Below are positions 54,046 to 63,544 of a stretch of 64,000 bases of DNA, piece by piece (the stretch's first letter is position 1; each line of letters begins with the position of its first letter). The notes under the pieces are model-generated. The model ran no database searches and was not told where the DNA came from. It saw only the letters and a program-made list of their open reading frames with translations. Source of the DNA: Devosia sp. Root635. GTDB lineage: Bacteria > Pseudomonadota > Alphaproteobacteria > Rhizobiales > Devosiaceae. The stretch covers positions 1 through 64,000 of the forward strand of contig NZ_LMGZ01000021.1 of assembly GCF_001427605.1 (NCBI RefSeq), given 5' to 3'. The position numbers were made by a program, and so were the translations under genes.

Positions 54046-54528
54046 ATGACAAAAAACTTCGTGGTGGCGATCAGCGCGGCGATGCTGGCCATGATCGGTC
54101 CGGCCCAGGCCTGGATCCTTGAGGATGACGACTTCATCCCCGCGATCAGCCAGGTGGACCAGACCGGCCAGTTTGAACTCAGGATGATCTGTGACGCGCT
54201 GATGGGCAGCTATGCCATGCGGCTCACGACCAACCAAATCTGGTCGGATGCCGATGCCGGCTCCGGTGACGTGCAGGTCGCCTTCGAAATAAACGGCGAC
54301 CCGCGCGGCAGCCATGGATTTGTCCCTGCGCGGGGACGCAGCGATAGGCTGGGTGCAGATGTGGTGGAACTCACGCTCTACGAGGGCGCCGCGGGCTGGG
54401 ACCGGATTGCTACAGCACTGCCCGTGGCAAAGGACATGATCGTCATCCAGTATGGCGACCAGGCGATCGAGTTCGAGGCCGGCAACTACAACGACGCGAG
54501 CTGGGAGCTGTACGACGCCTGCTCGTAA
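54046..54528 (+). CDS. Secreted two-cysteine protein, unknown function (paralogue of the 23018 gene)
   Basis: 160 residues. The signal peptide (MTKNFVVAISAAMLAMIGPA) is cut after AQA22, again leaving Trp first. Cysteines are only C49 (RMIC) and C159, second from the end, a spacing of 110 against 102 in the paralogue. Shared C-terminal pattern: IATAL, D then four aliphatics, D-x-A-x-x-F, D, and a final D-x-C-x. The core is probably beta-rich with one disulfide. It is single-gene, between two minus-strand pumps. The ATG at 54046 was chosen to begin at the signal peptide; the ribosome-binding site is weak. Confidence 0.75.
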   Translation: MTKNFVVAISAAMLAMIGPAQAWILEDDDFIPAISQVDQTGQFELRMICDALMGSYAMRLTTNQIWSDADAGSGDVQVAFEINGDPRGSHGFVPARGRSDRLGADVVELTLYEGAAGWDRIATALPVAKDMIVIQYGDQAIEFEAGNYNDASWELYDACS

Positions 54529-54639
54529 TGCGGACATGTCCAGGCACTCTTGTCGTAACCAGCCGGGCCCGTACGCCTTGCCGGAACACTCCCCTCGGGG
54601 GGTATTCGTCCATGAACCTGCGGGCGGCAAATATTGCGG

Positions 54640-54812
54640 TCGACTCCATCCCCCAATGGTGGGTTGGCCCCGATATCGGGGCTAAACATCCCCCACCCTT
54701 GAACCCTCCCCGCAAGGGGAGGGAGTCGACTGAAACATTGCGGCCTGCCCGTTTTCATATGCGATTCCCCCTGCGTCCAGGGGAGGAGCGGCGGATTTGG
54801 CGAGGTCGAGTT
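54640..54812. repeat. Composite dispersed repeat (main copy) in gene-free 54529-54966
   Basis: The clearest copy of the family: the perfect palindrome AGCCCCGATATCGGGGCC-type core (54666-54682), CCCCACCCTTGAACCCTCCC, CGCAAGGGGAGGGAGTCGACTG, AAACATTGC and GCCTGCCCGTTTTCATATG, then GGCGGATTTGGCGAGGTCG. Parts match 7338-7640 and 47293-47402, in both orientations. The rest of the stretch, 54529-54640 and 54813-54886, shows no gene. Confidence 0.7.
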
Positions 54813-54886
54813 CTGGATTATCCAGGCACCTGCCCCGCGCGCCTCGCCCTGCTCCGGGCTTTCGGACCAATGCGGACATGGATCCC

Positions 54887-54916
54887 TGCCTGCGCCGGGA
54901 TGACATCGCGTCAGTT
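54887..54916. repeat. Diverged copy of the GGATCCC/GGGATGACA repeat
   Basis: GGATCCCTGCCTGCGCCGGG followed by ATGACATCGCG. Compare 326-362. It lies just after the end of the second MFS gene. Confidence 0.5.
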
Positions 54917-54966
54917 GATGTCATGAGGTCATATGGGGGACCGGGGTATGCTCTATGCGCGGCTGC

Positions 54967-56151
54967 TCACGCGGCCACGGTCTTTGGCGTCCTGACCGTG
55001 GCGAACAGCGGTGTTGCCAGCAGATAGAGCCCTGCCCCGACGATCCAGATCGTGCCGATCCAGATGTCCTTGGTCGAGAAAAATATCGCTGTGGTCAGCA
55101 CCGGCCCGACGATGCCGGCGAGGCTCATCAGGCTGGCCATCACGCCCTGCAACTGACCCTGCTGGTCATCGCCGACGCGACTGGTCAGCAGCGACTGCAG
55201 CGCCGGCATGGCGACGCCGCCCAGGGCAAAGAGCGGCGCTACCGCATAGCCCATCCAGCTCTGGTCGGCGAAGGCCATCAGGATATAGGCCAGCATATCG
55301 AAGGCGACGCCGATCATCAGTGTTCCCAGATCGCCGAAGCGGCGCGACAGCGGCCCGACGAGAAATGCCTGGGTCAGCGTGCCGCAGATGCCGAACACGG
55401 CGAAGGACAGGCCCATATGCACCAAATCCCAGCCAAAACGCGCGGCGCCGTACAGCACCCAGATGGTTCCGGGGATTGCCGCAACGAGGCCGAAGACGAC
55501 CGATACGGTGACCATGGGCAGCAGGGGCCTGAAATTCCACAGCCAGACCAGCGGGCGCAGCGGGTTTAGCTCCTTGACGTCGAACTTGCCTTGGCTGGCC
55601 TTGCGGCTTTCCGGCAGCACGAAGAGGGCGACGAGCAGGTTGATGCCGTTGAATGCCGCCGCCGCCAGGAAGGGCGACCGCAACCACCAGGCGCCCATGA
55701 CGCCGCCGATCACCGGGCCGATGATAAAGCCGGTGCTCATCACGGCGCCCACAAGGCCGAAGCGTTGCGCGCGCTGATCCAGCGGGGTGATGTCGGTGAT
55801 ATAGGCGCTGGCCACCGCCATGTTGGCGCTGGTGATGCCGGCCATGGCCCGGCCGACCACGAGAATCCAGCCAAGCGGCGAAAGCGCCATGACCAGGTAA
55901 TCGATCAAGGTGCCGGCCAGCGAGAGCAGCAGTACCGGGCGCCGGCCGAAGCGATCGCTGAGCGCGCCCAGAACCGGGGAGAAGATGAACTGCATCAGCG
56001 CATAGACCACCAGCATGAGGCCGTAGAGCAGAGCGATGTCACCATTGGCGGTGACCTCGGCCAGCAGGTCGGGCAGGATGGGGAAAATGAGGCCACCGCC
56101 AATGGCGTCGATGGCTACAGTGGCAAGAATGACAATCAGGGCCTTGTTCAC
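54967..56151 (-). CDS. MFS efflux transporter, Tet-like (second copy, TetR-controlled)
   Basis: 394 residues, 12 helices, clearly related to the pump at 52636 over its full length (NKALIVILA start, LGALSDRFGRRPVLLLSLAG motif A, GRAMAGITSANMAVASAYI, STGFIIGPVIGGVMG). The GTG start at 56151 has GGAGG seven bases upstream. It is divergent from a TetR gene across three operator-like palindromes, the arrangement of tet(A)/tetR. The inducer and substrate are unknown. Confidence 0.9.
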   Translation of the reverse strand: MNKALIVILATVAIDAIGGGLIFPILPDLLAEVTANGDIALLYGLMLVVYALMQFIFSPVLGALSDRFGRRPVLLLSLAGTLIDYLVMALSPLGWILVVGRAMAGITSANMAVASAYITDITPLDQRAQRFGLVGAVMSTGFIIGPVIGGVMGAWWLRSPFLAAAAFNGINLLVALFVLPESRKASQGKFDVKELNPLRPLVWLWNFRPLLPMVTVSVVFGLVAAIPGTIWVLYGAARFGWDLVHMGLSFAVFGICGTLTQAFLVGPLSRRFGDLGTLMIGVAFDMLAYILMAFADQSWMGYAVAPLFALGGVAMPALQSLLTSRVGDDQQGQLQGVMASLMSLAGIVGPVLTTAIFFSTKDIWIGTIWIVGAGLYLLATPLFATVRTPKTVAA

Positions 56152-56169
56152 GAGGACCTCCAGAGGTAC

Positions 56170-56222
56170 TTTATCGGTGATAAATCAATTTATCGGCGAT
56201 AAGCACCCTTATCATCGATAAG
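56170..56222. promoter_or_regulatory. Three evenly spaced TetR-type operators
   Basis: Three 15-bp palindromes start exactly 19 bp apart: TTTATCGGTGATAAA (56170-56184), TTTATCGGCGATAAG (56189-56203) and CTTATCATCGATAAG (56208-56222). Each keeps the TTATC-N5-GATAA framework, close to classical tetO (TATCA-N-TGATA). They fill the space between the divergent pump and tetR starts, so bound repressor would cover both promoters. Confidence 0.8.
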
Positions 56223-56235
56223 TCAAGGGGCGTGC

Positions 56236-56871
56236 ATGGCTATTGATCGTGATCGTATCGTCGACGAGGCGCTGGCTCTGCTCAACGCGGTGGGCATCGA
56301 CAAGCTGACGACGCGGAAGCTGGCCGAACGCCTGGGCGTGCAGCAGCCGGCGCTGTATTGGCATTTCAAGGACAAGTCGGCTTTGCTCGACGCGGTGAAC
56401 AGCGCGATGCTGGCGCGGTACCACACCCATCGCCTGCCATCGCCCGGACAGGACTGGGTGGACTTCACCTTCGCCAATGCCCGCAGCATCAGGTCGACGC
56501 TCCTCTCGGTGCGGGATGGCGCGCGCCTCACGGCCGGCACACGGCCATCGGAGAGCGAGTTCGCCGACACCGAAAAGGTGTTGCGGCTCTATGTCGATGC
56601 GGGCTTTTCACCGGCGGAGGCCTTCGGCATCGCCATCTCGGTGACCCGCTATGTGGTGGGCTACGTGCTGGAGGAACAGGGCGAGCGCGAACGCAGCGAC
56701 GAGGAAGCCGATGACGGCGTCAACGCGATGGCGGAGGTGGCGGCATTCCCCCTGTTGTCGGAAGCGCTGGTGCCGCTGTTCAAGACGGGAACCATCAATA
56801 CCGAAGCCGTGTTCGAGGGCGGGCTGCGCTATATGGTGGAGGGGATGAAGCGGAGTTTGGCGGAGCGGTGA
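56236..56871 (+). CDS. TetR-family repressor (TetR class)
   Basis: 211 residues. The N-terminal helix-turn-helix is LTTRKLAERLGVQQPALYWHFKDKSALLD, nearly the canonical TetR recognition helix (QPTLYWHVKNK in TetR). The C-terminal TetR_C-type domain includes the helices that bind inducer. It is divergent from the adjacent pump and should repress both genes through the operators at 56170-56222. A ribosome-binding site AAGGGG lies eight bases before the ATG. Confidence 0.92.
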   Translation: MAIDRDRIVDEALALLNAVGIDKLTTRKLAERLGVQQPALYWHFKDKSALLDAVNSAMLARYHTHRLPSPGQDWVDFTFANARSIRSTLLSVRDGARLTAGTRPSESEFADTEKVLRLYVDAGFSPAEAFGIAISVTRYVVGYVLEEQGERERSDEEADDGVNAMAEVAAFPLLSEALVPLFKTGTINTEAVFEGGLRYMVEGMKRSLAER

Positions 56872-56909
56872 ATGGGGCGGGTTGGATGGCGCTGCATCCC
56901 GCGATGCTC

Positions 56910-57092
56910 TCCTTCTCCCCTCGTGGGAGAAGGTGCCCTCCGGGTCGCTTCGCGCCCGAAGGCAGGCTCCGGGCGGATGAGGGGACGCGGGGCCAGCCCC
57001 GGCATTGAAGCATGGCAGGACGCAGACCCCTCACCCGCAATTTCTTCTGGACGAAGCCCCCTCTCCCACAGGGGGCGAGGGGGGCTCCACTC
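56910..57092. repeat. Two dispersed palindromic repeats downstream of tetR
   Basis: 56910-56984 has CCTTCTCCCCTCGTGGGAGA, AGGTGCCCTCCGGG and CGGGCGGATGAGGGG, an inverted relative of 2167-2213 with an insertion. 57026-57092 has CCCCTCACCCGC...CCCCTCTCCCACAGGGGGCG, AGGGGGGCTCCACTC, an inverted relative of 2231-2310. The remainder of gene-free 56872-57174 ends in the terminator below. Confidence 0.6.
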
Positions 57093-57120
57093 AAAGGGCC
57101 GGACGGTGCCATAGCCCGCA

Positions 57121-57157
57121 AAACAAAACGGCGGCCCTTTGTGGACCGCCGTTTTTC
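57121..57157. terminator. Bidirectional terminator between tetR and lon
   Basis: ACGGCGG (57129-57135) pairs with CCGCCGT (57147-57153). TTTTTC follows on the plus strand and TTTTGTTTTG on the minus strand, so it can end both convergent transcripts. Confidence 0.85.
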
Positions 57158-57174
57158 ATTCAATCCCAGCCTGT

Positions 57175-59607
57175 TTAGTGCGGCAGGCCGGCTGTGGCGT
57201 CTTCGCCGGTGTCGACCGTGGTCGAAACCGCAGGCGTGGTTTCCTCAAAATTCCATTCGATCGGCTCGGGCTTGCGGACAAGCGCGCGCTCGATGACCTG
57301 GTCCATGCGGGAAACCGGCACGATTTCCATGCCTTCCTTGACGATGTCAGGGATCTCGGCGAGGTCGCGAACGTTCTCTTCGGGGATCAGGACGGTCTTG
57401 ATGCCACCGCGCAGCGCTGCGAGGAGCTTTTCCTTGAGGCCGCCGATGGGCAGCACCCTGCCCCGCAAAGTGATCTCGCCGGTCATGGCGACATCGTTGC
57501 GGACGGCAATGCCGGTCATGACGGAGACGATGGCGGTGGCCAGCCCGATACCAGCCGAGGGACCATCCTTGGGGGTGGCGCCTTCGGGCAGGTGGACATG
57601 GATGTCGCGCGTGTCGAACATCGGCGGCTTGATGCCGAAATCGATGGAGCGTGAACGGACATAGGCCGTTGCCGCAGTCAGCGATTCCTTCATCACTTCC
57701 TTGATGTTGCCGGTGACCGTCATGCGGCCCTTGCCCGGCGTCATCACGCCTTCGATGGTCAGCAGCTCGCCGCCAACCGAGGTCCAGGCCAGGCCCGTCA
57801 CCAGGCCGACCTGCGATTCGGCTTCGATTTCGCCGTGCTTGTAGATGTCGGCGCCGAGGAAGCGGGTGAGCTTTTCCTCATCGATGACCACGGTCTTGAC
57901 CTTCGTCTTGACAATCTCGGTCACGGCCTTGCGCATCAGCTTGCTGATTTCGCGCTTGAGGTTACGCACGCCCGCTTCGCGGGTATAGCGCTGGATCAGG
58001 GCGGTCAGCATCTCGTCGGACAGCTCGAACTCGCCATGGGCGAGGCCGTTTTCCTTGAGCGTCTCGGGGATCAGGTGCTGCTTGGCGATCGCGTGCTTCT
58101 CCTGCTCGGTATAGCCGGACAGGCGAATGATCTCCATGCGGTCCATCAGCGGGCCGGGAATGTTGAGCGTGTTCGAGGTGGTGACGAACATCACGTCGCT
58201 CAGGTCGTAGTCGACCTCGAGATAGTGATCGGCAAAGGTGTGGTTCTGCTCGGGATCGAGCACTTCGAGCAGTGCCGAGGACGGGTCGCCGCGGAAGTCC
58301 TGGCCCATCTTGTCGATCTCGTCGAGCAGGAAGAGCGGATTGGACTTGCCGACCTTCTTGAGCGACTGGATGACCTTGCCGGGCATGGAGCCGATATAGG
58401 TGCGGCGGTGGCCGCGGATTTCGGCTTCGTCACGGACGCCGCCCAAGGCCATGCGCACGAATTCGCGGCCCGTCGCCTTGGCGATCGACTTGCCCAGCGA
58501 GGTCTTGCCGACGCCCGGAGGGCCGACGAGGCAGAGGATCGGGCCCTTGAGGGTGCCGGTGCGGCCCTGCACGGCCAGATATTCGAGGATGCGTTCCTTG
58601 ACCTTTTCGAGGCCATAGTGATCCTCATCCAGCACCTTTTCGGCGAGGACCAGGTCGCGCTTGACCTTGCTCTTCTTGCCCCAGGGCAGGCCGAGCAACG
58701 TATCGAGATAGTTGCGGACGACGGTGGCTTCGGCCGACATCGGGCTCATCGACTTGAGCTTTTTCAGCTCGGCCTCGGCCTTGGTCCGGGCTTCCTTGGA
58801 CAGACGGGTCCTGGCGATGCGCTCCTCGATCTCCTGGATCTCGTTGGAGCCCTCTTCGCCGTCGCCCAGTTCCTTCTGGATCGCCTTCATCTGCTCGTTG
58901 AGGTAATATTCGCGCTGCGTCTTTTCCATCTGGCGCTTGACGCGGGAACGGATGCGCTTTTCCACCTGCAACACGCCGATCTCGCCTTCCATCAGGCCGA
59001 GAATCTTCTGGAAGCGCTCGGCGACCGAAACGGTCGAGAGCAGGTCTTCCTTCTCGTTGATCTTGATGACGAGGTGGCTGGCAATGGTATCGGCGAGCTT
59101 ACTGTGGTTCTCGATCTGCCCGACGGCGGCGACGACCTCGGCCGAAATCTTCTTGTTGAGCTTCACATAGCTCTCGAATTCGGTGGTGGCCGAACGCGAC
59201 AAAGCCTCGATCTCGGTGGCGTCTTCCTCCGGCTCGGGCAGGATGGAAGCCTCGGCCTCGAAATAGTCCTCGGTCTGCAAGTACCGGTCGATGGTGGCGC
59301 GGTTGAGCCCTTCCACCAGCACCTTGACGGTGCCGTCGGGCAGCTTGAGCAGCTGCAGCACGGTGGCGATGGTGCCGGTGGCGTAAATCTGGTCCGGAGC
59401 CGGATCGTCGTCCTGCGCGTTCTTCTGGGTCACGACGAGGATGTGCTTGTCGTCGCGCATGACTTCTTCAAGCGCCTTGACGGATTTCTCGCGGCCGACG
59501 AACAGCGGCACGATCATGCCGGGGAAAACGACGATATCACGCAGGGGTAGAACTGGGTAAACCCGGTCCCGGCTGAAATCGCCAGTGGCGGGGGTGACGT
59601 CCGTCAT
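57175..59607 (-). CDS. lon: ATP-dependent protease La (Lon)
   Basis: 810-residue soluble AAA+ protease that degrades misfolded and regulatory proteins. The N-terminal substrate-binding domain starts near [18 protein letters not shown]. Walker A is GPPGVGKTS at 362-370. The catalytic dyad is S684 in [10 protein letters not shown] and K727 in GGLKEKLL, 43 residues apart as in E. coli. The ATG at 59607 (MTDVTPATG) has AAAGGAT upstream; the in-frame extension was rejected. A heat-shock-type promoter is proposed upstream. Confidence 0.97.
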   Translation of the reverse strand: MTDVTPATGDFSRDRVYPVLPLRDIVVFPGMIVPLFVGREKSVKALEEVMRDDKHILVVTQKNAQDDDPAPDQIYATGTIATVLQLLKLPDGTVKVLVEGLNRATIDRYLQTEDYFEAEASILPEPEEDATEIEALSRSATTEFESYVKLNKKISAEVVAAVGQIENHSKLADTIASHLVIKINEKEDLLSTVSVAERFQKILGLMEGEIGVLQVEKRIRSRVKRQMEKTQREYYLNEQMKAIQKELGDGEEGSNEIQEIEERIARTRLSKEARTKAEAELKKLKSMSPMSAEATVVRNYLDTLLGLPWGKKSKVKRDLVLAEKVLDEDHYGLEKVKERILEYLAVQGRTGTLKGPILCLVGPPGVGKTSLGKSIAKATGREFVRMALGGVRDEAEIRGHRRTYIGSMPGKVIQSLKKVGKSNPLFLLDEIDKMGQDFRGDPSSALLEVLDPEQNHTFADHYLEVDYDLSDVMFVTTSNTLNIPGPLMDRMEIIRLSGYTEQEKHAIAKQHLIPETLKENGLAHGEFELSDEMLTALIQRYTREAGVRNLKREISKLMRKAVTEIVKTKVKTVVIDEEKLTRFLGADIYKHGEIEAESQVGLVTGLAWTSVGGELLTIEGVMTPGKGRMTVTGNIKEVMKESLTAATAYVRSRSIDFGIKPPMFDTRDIHVHLPEGATPKDGPSAGIGLATAIVSVMTGIAVRNDVAMTGEITLRGRVLPIGGLKEKLLAALRGGIKTVLIPEENVRDLAEIPDIVKEGMEIVPVSRMDQVIERALVRKPEPIEWNFEETTPAVSTTVDTGEDATAGLPH

Positions 59608-59700
59608 CTCGTATCCTTTCCGGGGCGCGCGGGAGGAAGGAGAGAGGTGCGCGCCCGTTATAGACAGCTCCAGCATTCGAGGCTGGGCTGATTCCGGTTA

Positions 59701-59730
59701 ATAAATAGGTTCGCCTATGGGGCCCGCAAG
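59701..59730 (-). promoter_or_regulatory. Candidate RpoH (sigma-32) promoter of lon
   Basis: On the minus strand CTTG (59730-59727), a 17-bp spacer and CCTATTTAT (59709-59701). This fits the alphaproteobacterial heat-shock form CTTG-N17-CYTATNT. The leader to the lon ATG would be about 85 nt. A TTGACT two bases upstream of the CTTG could also serve sigma-70. Confidence 0.5.
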
Positions 59731-59830
59731 TCAACCTTCGCGCTTTTGTGACGGTTAAGACGTGAACGCACAGGAGATATGCGGGCGCGGGCGGGAACAG
59801 CGGTGTGGCCTGCATCCATGATTGATGCGA

Positions 59831-60979
59831 TCAGCCCAGGATCCGGCTACGCAGGTCGGCGATGGCCCGTACCATGCCGACCTGCCGCGCCACGCCGAGC
59901 TTGTGCATGCCGGCCTTCACCTGGTCGCGCACGGTATGCAGCGAGACATCGCGCTGGCGGGCGATCTCGTCGATGGTCAGGCCATCAGCGACCATGACCG
60001 CAACGGCAATCTCGCTCACCGTCATGCCGAACTCGGCCTGCAATTGGGCATCAAGCGCCGCGGCGCTGACCTGCGGCCGCAGGGCGACCAGCAGATAGGG
60101 CTCGGAAGAGCCCGGCGGCAGGCCAAGGGGGATGCTGCCGAGCTTGTCGCTATCGAGGCGGCCCATGCGCACCACGCCGCCATGCCCCCACCGGTCCTGC
60201 GCCCGCACGACTGACGATACCGAAGCCCGTCCGTCGCTCAGCCCCGACAGGGCTTTCTGCAACGCGGAATCGGCATATGGATCGACGAAATGCAGCCGGC
60301 CCAACGCATCATAGCGCAGCCAGGCGCCCTGCTCCGCCAGTTCCAGCGCCTGGCTGTTGGCATATCGGACCTGCCTTGCGCCGTTGATGGCGAGAATAGC
60401 CCCACCCCCGCCCGGGACCACGGGATCGCCCAATTCGGCATGGGCGATCCCATCGAAATGGACCCGCCCGATCTCGAGGGCATGGCGCATATGCGGCGCC
60501 AGAATCCGCAGCGTGCGTAACCAGCCATCTTCGTAGTGAGCGTAGCGCTGCTCCATGTTGCCGCCCAGCACGAAGAAGCGCGAATGGTCACGCGCCAGCA
60601 CGACCCCGGCCCCGGTGCGCACATCGCCCTGCGGCAGCACCCACTCATTGTAGAAACTGGTCGCAAACAGCTCTTCTTCGGGCAAGCACTGCGCCGAGGT
60701 CACCGGTACACCGACGGGCGCACGCGCCAATCCGTCGGCCCACGCATTCAATTGCCCGTAATGCTCGGCATAGGTGGCCATGAAGTCCGGATCATAGCCG
60801 TAATACAGCGGCTCCGGCGCGAAGCGCGTCTTGACGTCATAGCCGTAGAGATGGGTGCTGACCATGCCGGCAGAGGTCGACAGGCGCGTGAGGAAGGTCT
60901 GCCAATAGGACTGGTCCAGCGCTGCTGCGAACAGCACCGAGGTCAGTTCCACCACCTTGTCGACATCAAGCGTCGGCAC
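59831..60979 (-). CDS. LuxR-type helix-turn-helix regulator, unknown ligand
   Basis: 382 residues. The C-terminal 65 residues are a GerE/LuxR DNA-binding domain (SEIAVAVMVADGLTIDEIARQ, then RDVSLHTVRDQVKAGMHKLG). The first 300 residues have no receiver aspartate pocket or PAS box that I can name; VLARDHSRFFVLGGN and GAILAINGARQVRYANSQAL suggest a sensory fold, the last PAS-like. The start is a GTG at 60979 with GGGGGGAAC upstream. It lies between lon and clpX, a place that is gene-free in rhizobia. No autoinducer synthase is nearby. Confidence 0.82.
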   Translation of the reverse strand: MPTLDVDKVVELTSVLFAAALDQSYWQTFLTRLSTSAGMVSTHLYGYDVKTRFAPEPLYYGYDPDFMATYAEHYGQLNAWADGLARAPVGVPVTSAQCLPEEELFATSFYNEWVLPQGDVRTGAGVVLARDHSRFFVLGGNMEQRYAHYEDGWLRTLRILAPHMRHALEIGRVHFDGIAHAELGDPVVPGGGGAILAINGARQVRYANSQALELAEQGAWLRYDALGRLHFVDPYADSALQKALSGLSDGRASVSSVVRAQDRWGHGGVVRMGRLDSDKLGSIPLGLPPGSSEPYLLVALRPQVSAAALDAQLQAEFGMTVSEIAVAVMVADGLTIDEIARQRDVSLHTVRDQVKAGMHKLGVARQVGMVRAIADLRSRILG

Positions 60980-61052
60980 GTCGTTCCCCCCGGCGCCCGT
61001 GCCGGACGCCACGGCAACTATATGCAAACGACTGCATGGGAGAGCAAGGGGA

Positions 61053-61086
61053 GAAGACAAAACGCCGGGCGCATGGCCCGGCGTTT
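61053..61086 (-). terminator. Intrinsic terminator of clpX
   Basis: AAACGCCGGGC and GCCCGGCGTTT pair around a five-base loop, followed on the minus strand by TTGTCTTCTCC. It starts 24 bases after the clpX stop. Confidence 0.85.
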
Positions 61087-61109
61087 GCAAAATTCTATTG
61101 CTGAAGACG

Positions 61110-62387
61110 TTATGCCGTTGCCGGCTCTTCGTCCTTCTTGCGCTCGGAATAGATGTAGAGCGGACGCACATCCTTGCCCTTCACCACTTCCTCGCTGATC
61201 ACCACTTCCTCGACGCCTTCAAGCGAGGGCAAGTCGTACATGGTGTCGAGCAGGATCGCTTCCATGATCGAGCGGAGGCCGCGGGCGCCGGTCTTGCGCT
61301 CGATGGCCTTTTCGGCGATCGCCTTGAGGGCGTCCTCGTGGAAGGTGAGTTCCACTTCCTCCATCTGGAACAGGCGCTGGTACTGGCGCACCAGGGCGTT
61401 CTTGGGGGCGGTGAGGATTTCGATCAGGGCGGCGATATCGAGGTCTTCCAGCGTCGCCAGCACAGGCAGGCGGCCGATGAATTCGGGGATCAGACCAAAG
61501 CGCACCAGGTCTTCCGGGGCGACATCGGCGAGGATCTGGCCGACGCGACGGTCGTTGGGGTCCTTGACCACGGCCGAGAAGCCGATGCCCGAGCCTTCGC
61601 CGCGGGCCGAGATGATCTTTTCCAGCCCGGCAAAGGCGCCGCCGCAGATGAACAGGATATTGGTCGTGTCCACCTGCAGGAATTCCTGCTGCGGGTGCTT
61701 GCGGCCGCCCTGGGGCGGAACCGAAGCCACGGTGCCTTCCATGATCTTGAGCAGGGCCTGCTGCACACCTTCGCCCGATACATCGCGGGTGATGGACGGA
61801 TTGTCCGACTTGCGGGAAATCTTGTCGACTTCGTCGATATAGACGATGCCGCGCTGGGCCTTTTCCACATTGTAGTCGGCCGACTGCAGCAGCTTGAGGA
61901 TGATGTTTTCCACATCCTCGCCGACATAGCCGGCTTCGGTGAGCGTCGTGGCATCGGCCATGGTGAAGGGCACGTCGAGAATACGGGCCAGCGTCTGGGC
62001 CAGCAGCGTCTTGCCCGAACCGGTGGGACCGATCAGCAGGATGTTGGACTTGGAGAGTTCGACATCCTGGTTCTTGCTGGCATGGTGCAGCCGCTTGTAG
62101 TGGTTGTGGACGGCCACGGAGAGCACGCGCTTGGCGCGGAACTGGCCGATGACATAGTCGTCGAGCACCTTGCAGATCTCGGCAGGGGTCGGCACGCCAT
62201 CGGAGGACTTGACCATCGAGGTCTTGTTCTCTTCGCGGATGATGTCCATGCACAGCTCGACGCATTCATCGCAGATGAACACGGTCGGACCGGCGATCAG
62301 CTTGCGAACCTCGTGCTGGGATTTCCCGCAGAACGAGCAGTAAAGCGTGTTCTTCGAGGTTTCGCCGTTCGTTGTCTCTTTGGACAT
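61110..62387 (-). CDS. clpX: ClpX, ATPase subunit of ClpXP
   Basis: 425 residues. The zinc-binding domain has C17, C20, C39 and C42 (CSFC, CDEC). Walker A is GPTGSGKT (120-127), and the ClpP-contact IGF loop reads IGF in [37 protein letters not shown] is the sensor region. It unfolds tagged proteins and feeds them to ClpP; in this group CtrA is a key substrate. The ATG at 62387 (MSKETT) has GGGAG upstream. Confidence 0.97.
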   Translation of the reverse strand: MSKETTNGETSKNTLYCSFCGKSQHEVRKLIAGPTVFICDECVELCMDIIREENKTSMVKSSDGVPTPAEICKVLDDYVIGQFRAKRVLSVAVHNHYKRLHHASKNQDVELSKSNILLIGPTGSGKTLLAQTLARILDVPFTMADATTLTEAGYVGEDVENIILKLLQSADYNVEKAQRGIVYIDEVDKISRKSDNPSITRDVSGEGVQQALLKIMEGTVASVPPQGGRKHPQQEFLQVDTTNILFICGGAFAGLEKIISARGEGSGIGFSAVVKDPNDRRVGQILADVAPEDLVRFGLIPEFIGRLPVLATLEDLDIAALIEILTAPKNALVRQYQRLFQMEEVELTFHEDALKAIAEKAIERKTGARGLRSIMEAILLDTMYDLPSLEGVEEVVISEEVVKGKDVRPLYIYSERKKDEEPATA

Positions 62388-62468
62388 CCTGGTCACTCCC
62401 GGGGGCAGAGCGCCCCCAAAACTCAGCGTTATCGGAAACCGTAACGCCGAAGGCATAAACAAAGTCTA

Positions 62469-62499
62469 AGCCGGAACGATCCTAAAGACCGTTCCGGCT
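62469..62499 (-). terminator. Hairpin between clpP and clpX
   Basis: AGCCGGAACG and CGTTCCGGCT pair around an 11-base loop, followed by TAGACTTTGTTT on the minus strand. It may partly end the clpP transcript; clpX may also be read through it. Confidence 0.7.
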
Positions 62500-62561
62500 C
62501 GGTGCAATTGCGCGCGGATCACAGTCCACGGCGCATCGGAGTTGTGCTTAACGTAGGTCAA

Positions 62562-63191
62562 TCAGCTCGCGGCATCCGGAACGATGCGCTTTTCCATGAC
62601 GCTGTCGATGATGCCGAAGGCCTGCGCTTCCTCCGGGGAGAGGAAGTTGTCGCGCTCGAGAGCGCGCTCGATCTCGTCGTAGGTGCGGCCGGTGTGCTTC
62701 TCATAAATCTGATTAAGACGGCGCTTCAAGCCCTCGACTTCCTTGGCATGAATCAGGATGTCGGTGACCTGGCCCTGATAGCCGCCGGACGGCTGGTGGA
62801 CCATGATGCGCGAGTTCGGCAGCGAGGTGCGCATGCCTTTTTCACCGGCCGTGAGCAGCAGCGAGCCCATGGACGCAGCCTGGCCCATGACCATGGTGGC
62901 CACGGCCGGGCGGATGAACTGCATGGTGTCGTAGATGGAAAGACCTGCTGTCACCACGCCGCCGGGGGAGTTGATATAGAGCGCGATTTCCTTTTTCGGA
63001 TTCTCCGATTCGAGGAACAGGAGCTGCGCCACGATGAGCGAGGCCATGTTGTCCTCGACCACGCCGGTCACAAAGATGATGCGCTCGCGCAGCAGGCGCG
63101 AATAGATGTCGAAGGCGCGCTCGCCGCGGTTCGACTGCTCGACCACCATGGGAACGAGCGTGTTCATGTAGATATCGTGCGGATCCCGCAT
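62562..63191 (-). CDS. clpP: ATP-dependent Clp protease proteolytic subunit ClpP
   Basis: 209 residues. The catalytic triad is S107 (GQAASMGS), H132 (MVHQPSGG) and D181 (LERDNFLS). Fourteen subunits form the chamber capped by ClpX. The ATG at 63191 ([10 protein letters not shown]) has AAAGGGGC upstream and starts a typical ClpP propeptide region; a 35-residue in-frame extension was rejected. Rhizobia often carry several clpP genes; this is the one paired with clpX. Confidence 0.96.
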   Translation of the reverse strand: MRDPHDIYMNTLVPMVVEQSNRGERAFDIYSRLLRERIIFVTGVVEDNMASLIVAQLLFLESENPKKEIALYINSPGGVVTAGLSIYDTMQFIRPAVATMVMGQAASMGSLLLTAGEKGMRTSLPNSRIMVHQPSGGYQGQVTDILIHAKEVEGLKRRLNQIYEKHTGRTYDEIERALERDNFLSPEEAQAFGIIDSVMEKRIVPDAAS

Positions 63192-63544
63192 GTGATGCCC
63201 CTTTTGCCGTGCCGGGTCGCGGACCGGGCTGGCCGTTTTCTCAGGTTTGAAACACGATCCCTTCCCGAACTCGGACATCGGGGGTCCGGGGATCATGCCG
63301 AAATTCGAATCGACGCGACGGCCGATTGCAGACTATGCCGCCTTAAGGGCGGGTAAAGGCACAGATAGGCGGCAATGGGCCGGGCTTCAATAGGTGTCGG
63401 CGGGAAGGGTGAACGCGCTGTTGGCAATCGGCACCCACCGCGTCACTCCCGCGAAAGCGGGAACCCCTGTTTACCCGAACCATCCCGAAACGGAGGTCCC
63501 CGCTTTCGCGGGGATGACTCCGCGGAGAGGCGCAGGCTTCCGGC
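63192..63544. other. Intergenic region upstream of clpP
   Basis: No gene. It should hold the clpP promoter on the minus strand; I could not identify a convincing heat-shock or housekeeping element. 63444-63520 is a repeat pair, listed separately. Confidence 0.4.
63444..63520. repeat. Inverted pair of CCCGCGAAAGCGGG repeats
   Basis: CACTCCCGCGAAAGCGGG (63444-63461) and CCCCGCTTTCGCGGGGATGA (63498-63517) are inverted copies separated by about 36 bases. A related hairpin is at 23847-23872. Such units are dispersed between genes and may serve as transcription end points for the small gene next door. Confidence 0.65.

Noticed and set aside
52636-56871. Calling the pumps tetracycline-resistance genes
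   Set aside because: The Tet-like MFS branch and TetR-like regulator are clear, but substrate specificity cannot be read from sequence and environmental homologues often export other compounds.
57835-59550. 571-codon plus-strand open frame opposite lon
   Set aside because: Antisense shadow of lon, leucine/glycine/aspartate-rich without any family motif.
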